This document shows positions 11,834 to 22,600 of a DNA stretch of 55,362 bases, in pieces. The position numbers and the translations under genes were made by a program. The notes below the pieces were generated by a model. That model was not told the DNA's origin, did no database searches, and saw only the letters and a list, made by a program, of their open reading frames with translations. Position 1 is the stretch's first letter, and every line of letters begins with the position of its first letter. Source of the DNA: Symsagittifera roscoffensis (Eukaryota; Xenacoelomorpha; Acoela; Convolutidae); NCBI RefSeq assembly GCF_963678635.1, contig NW_026971460.1, positions 1-55,362 on the forward strand, in the 5' to 3' direction.

Positions 11834-11981
11834 CTCAATACCCTGAATTAGGCTGTTTCTGCTCTATGGATACAATATTACTATCCTCGCTGCATTCAAT
11901 CAGCTCATTGCTATGGTCATCTATGGCACTCTGATTAAATTGAGCTAATTCATTCAAACCAGTTTCATTGCTATTCTTCGT

Positions 11982-11999
11982 GTCCCTTGTGGGGCGCCA
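11982..11999 (-). other. Primer-binding site of the BEL/Pao element
   Basis: Three bases inside the 5' LTR the coding strand reads TGGCGCCCCACAAGGGA. It starts with TGG, the complement of a tRNA CCA end, in the expected place. I do not assign the tRNA species. Confidence 0.6.
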
Positions 12000-12002
12000 A
12001 AA

Positions 12003-12455
12003 TGTGCGCTCAATCTCCACGGATTGTAAAAAAATCGAATTTCAAACAATTTAATTCGAGCATTTTATCGGCAAAATAACTCGGTAACAATGAGATTTCA
12101 TAACAAAACTTTTTTATTGTTATCGGTAACATCGGCCACGATAAACTGCATAACTCAAAGCAAGCTGCAAAAATGGCCAGTATTTGTCCTTGAGACAAAT
12201 TGCTCTTTTTAAAGGTCAGCCTTAACCAAGGCTGAACCAAATTAGAGCGAAAAGACGGTTAAAATGGGTTTTGGGGGGACCGAACCTGGTTACGGAGCAT
12301 CCCATCAAGTTCGGTGCACATTCGAGTTCTAGAAAGGAAATGACCTAGGCGGGATTCGAGCCGGAGCCGAAACCTCCGGGACGCACCATGTATACGCTCG
12401 GCTACTGTCCCTATATGCATTTATACTCTCGCACATTTACATTTGCGCTGCAACA
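12003..12455 (-). repeat. BEL/Pao 5' LTR (right copy)
   Basis: This is the 453-bp partner of 3548-4000, and it should carry the promoter and transcription start of the element. The tRNA-like boxes are also here at the same offset. It ends GCTGCAACA, followed by the duplication ATTGT. Confidence 0.92.
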
Positions 12456-12627
12456 ATTGTCGCCAAAGGCGCTTTTAGAAAAATTTTTGGGTCGGTCGGC
12501 CAAAAATGGATTTCTTAAAAAGTAGCAAAGGGGGATCCTTTGGGTTAGCAGGGGGTCGAATCCCTGAGGGGGGAGCGTGCGCACCCCCTCCCCCGCCTTC
12601 CCCCCTAAATCCACCCCTGGTCCATAG

Positions 12628-14469
12628 TGATTTATGGAACTATCACGCCAGAATGGAAAACGAACCTTTTTGTAATAATCAAGTATATCATTTTACATCT
12701 CGATTGCTTACTCGAAAAAAGTTGGCGGTCGGAACTTTCGCTTCTACTTGCGCGGTGATAGGCCATCGTTGAACTAGTCAAAGCGGCAGATTTAGAGACA
12801 AGGATGAGGGAGGCATTTGCTATCTCTAACCCTGACCACCTGAACGCTCCCTCATTGTAATACTAATTTAAATAATCGATTTCAGTCATGCTTGGTATGA
12901 CTTTCAAACTTTTAAAAATCCGTTTTCCTCGTCACTCTTGATGATGTTACAAATTCCGTTTGAAATTTTGTATAACTCCATGTAAATACCTCTGTTTGAG
13001 CGAGTTGAAACTCTTGTATATGAAAAAAAAGTCAATTTAAACCTTTTTCTGGATTTTTGTTTTCAAAAACCAAACTTACCTTACACTGTACTTTGCTTAT
13101 TTTGCCATAATTATCAAATTTGGCAGATAAAGAATAATTTTAAAGGATGAATGATTCAACCGTTTGTTCATGAACAAAACATTGATGGGAGAAACTTTTT
13201 GAATATAATTTTATAACCACAGAAAACACAAAGATTTACTTTTATTGCCTGATATTTCGGGTGCTTTCCTCTCTTTGAAAACCTTGCCAAGATCAAGCAA
13301 GATTTTGCCGAGAGCAACCACAATTTTGTCAAGTTACCATGCAACGTTGCGCAAGATCATGCAAGATCATGCAAGGTATTCGTGACCCATCTGGGCGAAG
13401 TAGCCATGAAACTTGGAAGCTTGAACGTAATCTTGGCCGTAACTTTTTTCATCATCTTGATTTTTCTGTGAAAAAAAAACGTAATTCGTGAAAAGTGGCC
13501 AATCTTGGCAAGTTTGATGAAATTGGTTAAATTGAGTTCATAAAGATTCACTCTCAACCAGTTTTTATTGCGCAACTGTCAAAGCACTCCAGCTTGAAAT
13601 CAAAAAACAATCTTTTTCTTTGTTAGGAAAACCAAAAAATACTTCAGTTACCCTGAACTCAACTCGCAACATTCAAAAATTTTTTTACATTACGAGCATT
13701 AATGTTCATCTTACATGAAAATTTGGAAAACTAAAGTATTGACAATGTTGAAGATGAAATTTGCCGTTTAAATGAAAATTCACTTGAAAATGGTGTATAG
13801 AGGAATTGAGTATAGTTGAAATTGAGTTTAACGAGCGATGTTTTTGATTTAGATTTTTTGGTGCTTGAAAAAGCTTTGGAATTTCCGTGCAATTTATTGC
13901 AGTTTTTCACTTTAAAATTTAATATGAAAGAAGCAATTAGGACGTTTATTAGAAATATCACTTTTTACTTTTTCTTTATTCTATTGTTTTTATTTGATCG
14001 GAACAACATTTATTTTTAAAATCTATGAACTTGACCAACTTCAGTCAAGTTTCTCTTTTTTCTTCAGTTTAGCGCGTCGAAATTGATCTTCATGAAATTT
14101 TTGTTAAGATTAACTCATAAAATATCAAAAAAAGTTTAAAAAATGAGTTAAACAAGTATTTTCCTCCTAATTGAAAAAACTTATAACTTTTTTTGCCAAT
14201 AGAAGTAAAACAATTTCGTGTCAAATCAGAAACAACTAACTGAAAACTGGCTCTCCTACTACTTTCGACTAAAAGCTGAAACCATTGAATTTATGAAGTC
14301 ATCAATAATATTACCAGGTTTTACATGAAATGAAAATGGGTTAATGGGTACTTAGCTGTTATACCATTTTTCGCGACAAATAGACTCGATGAACGAAAGT
14401 TAAAAGTATAATCAATAGCAGGCGGAGGAGGAAGATCAAAGGTAGAAAAGTCAAAAAATGTAATAAAGA
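12628..14469. other. Non-coding stretch
   Basis: AT-rich with no supported gene. Around 13280-13380 there are several short repeats of the type GCAAGATCATGCAAG, a minor local duplication. Confidence 0.45.
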
Positions 14470-15057
14470 TAGCTGGTTACTGTGCAAGTAGCACAGAAGG
14501 TTCCGACCATGGTCTGTAGAAAACTACGTTTTAAAAAGTTTTTTTTTCCAATTATGTGTAGTTTTTTCTGCTTGGTGTGATAAAGGGATCTGACGTAGAA
14601 ATTTTATTTAGACACATTAGGCATTCATAGTAACATAGGCAAAATGGACAAAAAATGTAGAAAAATGAATCGAAAAAATTTTAAAAAAAATTAAAAAGTT
14701 TTTTTTTCAAAAGAAAGTTTTTATTTTTTTTGAAGTTTTTGGTTGCCAAAATGAAGCTTAAAAGTCCAAAAATTAGTTTTAGTTGTTTAAAATTAACTTT
14801 AAAGGTCTTAAATTAAGCATAATTCAGCTAATGTAAGCCTGCTCGCTTGCTTTATTCGCTCTAATTAAGAAGAAAAACCAAAACTTTCATACCGGTTTTT
14901 CTCGACACTGGGAATAGTTTTTGAAAATTTTTAATGTGGTTCAAATTACGATCGAAAAATTTTTAATACTCAACCCAGCACGATCATTATTTGTGGTACC
15001 TAATTTTGCGTGGAAAACAAAAAGAAAAAACTAAAACACACCCGAATACCAATTTCT
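14470..15057 (+). repeat. Dispersed repeat, copy 1
   Basis: This copy matches 17655-18277 in direct orientation. Both begin with GTGCAAGTAGCACAGAA and end near TTTTGCGTGGA followed by AACTAAAACACACC. They share the order of internal blocks, including the phrase around CCTGCTCGCTTGC. No coding potential or target duplication was found. The family is unknown. Confidence 0.7.
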
Positions 15058-16600
15058 AAATTGTGAATATGAGCAGCGCAAATTAAAAATTTAAATTCTT
15101 TGCTCCTATAACATGCCTTTTAAGGTTTTTATAAGGATTTGATGATAAACTCAAATGCCAACAAAAATTTTCTGAAAACTACATGAAAACCTTAATCGCA
15201 AAAGGATAGATTATAATTAAGATTTATTACTTCGTTCAGTATAATGCTTCTTTACACAATGGTGTTATAACAAAAATTACTCCATATTGAAATACATTTA
15301 ACATGTTTCGATGATGTTTTTTGATAGGTTTTCATGAATGGGTTGTCATCAAAAAGTATAAAGTAAACCTTTGTTTCACGGTTTTATAAAATTAGCTATT
15401 GTTGACAAAATTTGCATCAGTGTTTTCAATTTATTTCCAAATTAAAACATATTTTTGGAAGAGACTGTTTTTGATATAATGATTGCTGCCTTTCTTGGAA
15501 GTACAGTTGTTAAAAACTCTTGTACTCATCAACTGAGTTGTTCTCGTACTTGATTCTTGTGTATGCTCGTGATGGAATTAGTTTCATTTTTCCAGGGATG
15601 GTAAATTCAATTCCAAATCAAAATAAATTGAAACTGGTTGTATTTTGTATTTGGGCTTAAGATTTGTTTTAAGTAGTTTTGTCAGAATCGCTGTTATACG
15701 CTTAAGAGTTTTACTGGGTAGCGCAAATGGCTTGTTATTAAAGCGTTGATTAATAGTTATCGGTTTTTGATGATTGTCAGCTGTTTCTGTTTCCATTGTA
15801 TTTTTTCGATATTGCAGACCATTTTTTAGCATGCTTTTAAAGTCTTCTTGAAATGTAATTAATTGATCTTGAGTTACAACCCAAATCCTTTATAGGTGGC
15901 TTTTCCTCTTTTTATTATTATTTAATGTAAAACTGCAATTTTGTATTGTGGCTCCTGTGTGGATCTTTTTGCTCAATATGATCAATTCAGTTTTGGTTGT
16001 GGTGAATTTTAAAATTCACCTTGTAAAAAAGAGACAATTTTTGAAGGGATTCCAATAAAAGCCGGAAAATATTTTCAAGGTTGTTGTCAACGTTCACCAC
16101 AATGCCATGTACTTTTTTTCTTCCAAATGTTTACAGTTGCGCGAACATTTGGTTATAAAAACCTCCGAAACGCTAGTCATAACTGAGATTGTAACGGAAA
16201 TCTGAAGTAAATTGGGCTCATTTCATTTTTCTCCCAACAACTACATTTTTGTTTTCCATGTTACTTTCGCATGCTATTACGGCTAAATGCGTATTTTTTG
16301 CCATACGGGATAAACCAAAGTTGTTCACAGAAATTCTAATATATTCAAAGACAAAGATTTCAAAAAAGCAAATGTCGGAAAAGGGGATCAGAAAAAGATT
16401 GCAGTAGTGCAGTAGTTAAGAAAAATCTGAAATCGAGAAGTCACAAATCACATGTGCTATGTGTTGTTGTGACATTTACCGCATAATTTACACACACAAG
16501 ACTTATTTATAACATCAATCAAGCCGAGAACAGAATTAGGAAACAATAACATCATCACTCTACCATCATCTTCAACTGGAACCCGAGAGAGGAACAACTG
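15058..16600. other. Non-coding stretch upstream of the host gene
   Basis: AT-rich sequence without a supported gene. The end of this stretch (about 16540-16636) may be the 5' untranslated part of the host gene described next, but no promoter element stands out. Confidence 0.4.
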
Positions 16601-16636
16601 AACAAACACCAAGCCGCCGTCTTAATTAACCCATGT

Positions 16637-16678
16637 ATGAAGATGGCACAGTGTAATTCCATGAACCAAAACACTATC
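16637..16678 (+). CDS. Host gene, putative first coding exon
   Basis: ATG AAG ATG GCA begins a 14-codon segment (MKMAQCNSMNQNTI) that ends exactly at a strong donor, ATC|GTGAGT, in phase 0. Exon 2 also starts in phase 0. An upstream ATG at 16633 is out of frame and soon stops. The exon is short, so this call rests on donor quality and phase alone. Confidence 0.45.
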
Positions 16679-19600
16679 GTGAGTTTTTTTTATAAGGCTC
16701 GTTCAATTTATGACAAATAACAGTCAATTCGCTCCTTTCACACCCCCCCCCCATTTTGTTAAAAAATTTTCAATGCGCAAAGAACGCTCAAAAGGGTTCA
16801 TTTGTAGAAAATGTTACTAAGTTACTAGCCTGTTAAAGATAAGTTAATAACCTGATCAGAATTTTTCCACCAACTGCATTAACAACTCTTGTGACAACAC
16901 ATTGCAGGCCCAAACGTTGGCGGCCAAATTGGTCGTATAAACTTTACGGTTGCTCGTCCAAAACGTGTGGCATTTGGAATAGTACCAAAAGGGAGGGGCC
17001 CTTTGACCCTTTGACTGGTGACCAAGGTATCCCTCCTCACCCTTGTTCAAAAACCGCTACTGCCCGAAACAGGATTCAAAGTTTATGTTCTGAGATCGAG
17101 GGCTAACTAGAAAGATGATATTAAATACAGCTGAGTTTTTTGTATAGCGAAAACTTGGTAATAAAAAAAGAGCATGAGTTATGCAAATAGAGAAAACTAA
17201 CCCCAAATTCAGTTTTTCAGTATTTTAAGTGCCTGATCTTGAGGGTTCTTGGCTTTTTTTCCTTTGCCCCCCACCAGCGAATTTTTAATAGAAAAATTTT
17301 GTTCACATCATCGGACTGTTACAAAAATTGGTATGCGGACTAAGTAGGCTATGACAAACATATTTGGTCTTCATACTTAACCTTGTAAAACCCCTCGTTA
17401 CAACATAAAATTGTTGAATATGTGAAGTGGCGGGAAAAGGAAAAATAGCCGGGTTCTTTTTTGAAAAATACACTGAACTTGCGCAAAATTTTATTGACCG
17501 GGAGCAAATGTTTTCAGCTCTTTTCTATGAAAAAAACCAATACGTAGCTTCGATGACCTAGCAGGTAATTCCAGGTCAAAAAATTGCATTAACAACAATT
17601 CTTACCTTGCTTACTCGAAAAACTGCAGTGGAAAACTACGCTGAAGAACAAACTGCAGATGGGTAGCCGGTTATAGTGCAAGTAGCACAGAATGTTCCAA
17701 CCATAGTCTTTAAAAACCACTTACATTTTTTTTTTCAAATTAGTGTCGTTTCTAAGTGGCGTGATTACAGGATCTGAACAAAAAGTTAGATAATAGAAAC
17801 ATTCGACAGTCATAGTAAAATAGGCAGATTGAACAACAACTTTTTGAAGAAAAATGACAAGAAAAGCTTAAAAGAAAATCATTTAAGAAAATCAAAATAA
17901 AATTTCACATATGTTTTTTTTTGCAGATTTTTCATTTTTTTTTATTTATGATTCCCAAAATGGCTTTAAAACCCCAAAAACTAACTTCACTCGAAATAAA
18001 CAAAAAAAGGCATAAACAAGCATTGTAAACGGCTTAAAATATGCATAAACACGCCTGCTCGCTTGCCTTACTCTTCCAAAATTAGACAAAAAATCGAAAT
18101 TTTCAAAACAGTTTTCTCGACCCTGGGAATTTTTTGATGTCGTTCGAGACACGATTAAAAGGGCTTAAATATATTGTATCACACAACCCAGCTCGATAAA
18201 TATTTGTGTTACCTGATTTTGCGTGGAGAATAAGAAAAGAAAAAAAACTAAAACACACCGAATACAAAATTCCTCCCCAGTTTCAATGGTCGGAACAAAA
18301 ATGGCTTTTTGGACCCCAGTAAGAACTAATCATTAATTTTTTAATTTAGAGGCTTCGCAACCAGTATTTTTCAAAGTCTACAAAATCTGGTTAACTGGGG
18401 CAGTCAAAAATCAAAAAATGCCATTTTTTTTAAAAAAAAAAGTTCGTAGTCTGAGTTTTAGTTAAGCATATGTGTTCAACTACTAAAAATGTTTTGGAGA
18501 TAATTACATTTGTTTTCCACTTCATGAAGTTTTTTCTTCGAATTAGCCATTTCGGCGTACTAACACCCTCCACATTTATTTAAGTTTTGAAAAAGCTTTA
18601 CTATCGTTGTTATACAGCAATGATCTAACATACTTAACTATTTAATGTGAATCAACATATACTTTACATCGTAACATCATGCGCTTAGCCACAATGGCAG
18701 GCAAAACAACTTCTACAAAATTGAAATTTTGAGGGATTGTAAGAGAAAAAGAAATCGACACTTTTCCAGTTTCCCACCCCCTACTAATTCTGCGAAATTA
18801 AGCTGTTCAAAAATTGTTCACACGGTTTTTTGGATGTGAGAAATGTTGTAGAAACTTGTTCACCTGCTCACGCTGACACGTTTCACTGCAATTTATAACA
18901 TGAAAAATTGTTTTAAATAGACTTTCCTTTATCAGTTTCATTATTTTGAAAAGGAAGCATTAACAAGAAGCATTAACAAAATTGTGAATAATTACACTAA
19001 ATTAGCGCTAGAGCGTTCTAATTATAAGTCAAATTTGGCTTCATGGATCAATTCAACATCCCCCCTCCCCTTCATAGACCAAGACAAGATCCTCCCCCCC
19101 CCCCCCCCCCCCCCCATCATTTAATTCGCACTAAATTGCTAAGCGCTGCATGTAAAATGCTCGATTCTGACAGGCTGAAAATTTTTAACTTAGAACCAAG
19201 TTAACATCCTCCCAAACGGCTTCACGATGAGGACGTTAACTTGGTCCTGCTGCATTCTGATTATTCGAAAATACAAAAACGATTTACTTAATCTACTATA
19301 CAATCTCCTCCCTTTCTTGAAAGTGGGGTTGTTAAGTAGATCCGAAAACTCCATTTAATTTTATCATTTTCAAAATCATGCAAACATAGGAGGTTGTGAT
19401 TTCAAACTTGTTGGCAAACCTCGGTATCAACAAAAATGTTTAGGTATATCTTATCTATTTTGGAGCTTAATGAATAAAAAATGTTGAATAAGTTTTTTTT
19501 TATATTTTTTTTGCATTGATTATTGTAGTGTGGGGAAAATTCTGTGGTACTTGTACAATTATTGGCATCCCTTGTTATTACTATATGTTTTTAGATTTTA

Positions 19601-22600
19601 ACAAATTTAATGTTTTTTAGCTGCAACAACTTCATGATCTAGATGCTCAACTCAAAGTACAGGTTAGCGAAATTTAACAAAAACGTAGCAAAATGTTATG
19701 ATTTATTTCACAGCGACTAAAAAATTACTGCTATAAAAATTTTAAAAAATGTTTGTTAAGGATAACGAAGCGTTTAAAAAACTACTTGAAAAAGCGTAGG
19801 AAGACTAAAAAAAAATTCTCATTCAAGTATGTTTTTGTTTGTAATAGACTGGGGCGTATTGGTTCTTCCGTCGCCTGTTCGAAGATGAGAAGCGACTACT
19901 CTGTCAACAAGTGGAGCGAGTCAAACACGAAATACAACAGACACATGCCAACAGGTTAAGATTCATGGACGACACGCAGATTTTGACTAACTCTTTAGAA
20001 AAAAGAAGAAGAAAATTTATTTCTCTGATTCAAAAATATACATATCAGAATTTTATTTTTTTACAAAATCATTGACCAGAGGGGACACTAAACGGACCCT
20101 ACACTAAAGTGCCCTAAATTTTTCCGAAAATCTCTTATAATCTATTATAATAGATTATGATCTCTTTTTCTGTCAACAATCTCTAAAAGTGAGATGCCAT
20201 GAAACTCTTTGGTTCACCTGAACACAAAGTTTTATCACAAAACAAAAGTGGTTATAATGGGTCTTTCAGCAAAACAAGTAAATTAGAAATTCGGATAAAA
20301 ATAATTGATTATAAAAGATTTTAATGTATTATAGTTGGTTATATTTGATTTCAAAAAGAGAGATTAATAATTGATGAAAATCAATTTTTTTCTCTGTTTT
20401 TGTAAGACTGGTACTAAAATCATATTATAATCGATTATTAACGCTTGAAACTGGATGCAGATTGATTCATTGTTATGATTTTAAGCTTTTATTAATTCTA
20501 TTAAGGCATCTTTGGTTATGGAGTCTTTTTATGCAACCATTTGGTACCATTAAAACCCCATAACAAACACCAGCATAACCCTGCCAGCAAATTATAGCCC
20601 CGCCATTATTGTAAAGTCACAGCGTGTGTGTGCGTTGGTGGCGGCGTGGAGGGGTATTGTAGTTTTTTATTATTAGGCTGGCGAAGCTATGATTGGCAAG
20701 AGCCATAAATTTTACGATCAACCACCTCTGTAGATTATAAACCACTATAAAAATTACAGTTTGAATAATGGCATAAGTATTTTGATAAAAGGTTGCTATA
20801 TTTTTGGTTCAATAGATACTATTTTAACGTGTCAAAACAAAAGTAAAGGTGTTTATTAAGGTCTTTTTTTGTTCCTTTTTCTAGGAAAACTTCGTGAAAA
20901 CTGTTCACGGTCGAATTTAGTTTTTCGCGGTTTGACTTTTGGTGTCTTTATAAGTTCACAGCAAGTTATTTTGCTAAATGTAAAAGCAAAGAATGCTCAA
21001 ATAACAAAAAACTCAAACAACAAAAAATTTAAAATATTTTCTTTAAAAAGTTTTGAGATTCAAACAGATTGGAGGAGTTTACCGAAAAAAATTGGAAATT
21101 TTTTTTACTCTTTTCAAGTTCGTTGACATTTTTCCAACTGTATTTGGCTATATTTTTTGTTCAAACTGCACTAAATTATAGCGCTCACTTCTAAAGATTT
21201 GTAGTTTGCAATTCAGTTTTTCTAACAGGGGCGGTGACAACAACTCCTCGACTCAGGGCTCTCTAGGGCCTAACTCGTGGACTTACAAACTGGACTTCGA
21301 TGCGTTGAGGATAGTGAGGAGCACGAAGCCAGTCAGTCTGGAGTACGAGATGCCAGACAGATATCCGGGCGAAAATGAGGTGGGAATCTTCTATTATAAA
21401 ATTATGTTCGAGAAATTGTATCTGAAAGGTTATTATGAAACGTCTGAAATTTCAACTTATTATTTTATCCTTCCAACGGATTCAATTTGTTTTCAACTAA
21501 CTGTTTTCATCCTAGGTATGGATTTGTTGAAATCTTGTGGGTCATGTTCAGGTTGAGACTGTGCTGGATGACGTTGAGACCCTGGAAAGTGCGAAGGATG
21601 CATTTGTCATGACCGCCAAGTCCCTCAAGGAGTTATGTCAGCCAGGTAACACCGGACCACTCCTCAAAATTGAAACTGCAATGCTAGTTTTTAAAAATTG
21701 CAACGATAAACCTTGAATATGTTGCGTTTATAAGAAAATCATTTTCCCTGTTGAAGTCAATGAAAAAAATTTAAAATGTCTTCATCGTAACAGTGCGGTT
21801 ACAATTGGGCTATAATACTTGTTAGATCTTGTCAAAAATTGACAATATAAAATGAATGTGATCTTAGTTTTGGTCTCCATTATAACTATACGAATTCAGG
21901 ACACTTTTTCAGCTCCTAAAACACTTCCAGTTCGCAATCTGGGAATCCTCTGCAGAGGCAAACTGAAGCACAGCAGTCTGGCAAGAGTGGAAAACTTGGA
22001 CCAAGACGAGAGGTGTGACATATGCGGACAAGACTTCTTCTCGGGCGAACAATCTGTGTCGTGTGCAGACTGTCGCAAGAAAATGCACGCAGTGTGCTGC
22101 AATGTCGATTTATTAACATTTTGTGCAAAACGGCCTGAGTTGAAAGTATTCGGCAGCGAACGAGAACTGATGAAACGCTACTCGTGTGGATACGAGATGA
22201 GTAACTCGAACACAAACGAAATAGTGTCGCATCATTGGGACAAATGTAACTTTTCAGTTACGAAGCGAAAATGTGACATCTGCAAGAAGAAACTGGGATT
22301 CAACCCGAAAGAAGAGAAAGCAGTTCACTGTTGTCGGTGTAAAATAAAACTGGACAAGAAGTGTGAAAATGTGTTCATACATTTCATCTACCCGAGGCGT
22401 GAACTAATTATGAAGTCGAGTGTGAATCTTGAGAAGCTGACTTTTGAAAATGGACATCTTGAAGAGTGCAGGAAGGTTATCGAACAGTACAAGAACCAAT
22501 ATGAACTAGTCGTGAAATGTTGCAAGCGAGTCGTGAACAAAATGCAAGAACAAAGCCAGGAAATTCACGACTTGATGGGTAAAATTTCGAAGGCAGTTCC

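Larger units (their letters stand above)
3548..12455 (-). mobile_element. BEL/Pao LTR retrotransposon, degenerate
   Basis: The element is 8,908 bp long and reads on the minus strand. Two 453-bp direct LTRs begin TGTGCGCTCAAT and end GCTGCAACA on the plus strand. The 5-bp target duplication ATTGT lies at 3543-3547 and 12456-12460. Internal order on the coding strand is primer-binding site, a PDZ-domain frame, gag with zinc knuckles, aspartic protease, reverse transcriptase, RNase H, and integrase with its C-terminal domain, then a polypurine tract. Protease before RT and the shape of the RT-RNase H-integrase region fit BEL/Pao. The LTRs differ at only about 6-7 of 453 positions by eye, so insertion was fairly recent. 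Even so, gag-pol carries at least four frameshifts and two stops. Confidence 0.93.
3275..12619 (+). mobile_element. Non-autonomous hAT-type element, split by a BEL/Pao insertion
   Basis: The left terminus reads CAGGGGCGGATCTAGGATTT and the right terminus ends TAAATCCACCCCTG, an imperfect terminal inverted repeat. The flanks GTTCATAG (3267-3274) and GTCCATAG (12620-12627) match at 7 of 8 positions, and an 8-bp duplication fits the hAT superfamily. Removing the retrotransposon (3548-12455) and one 5-bp duplication leaves an element of about 432 bp, colinear with the complete 403-bp copy at 35400-35802. No transposase is encoded, so it depends on an enzyme made elsewhere. Confidence 0.85.

Noticed and set aside
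16856-17106. Two overlapping 64-71 codon frames near 17 kb
   Set aside because: No motif, no splice context and no conserved partner; possibly a decayed transposon fragment.
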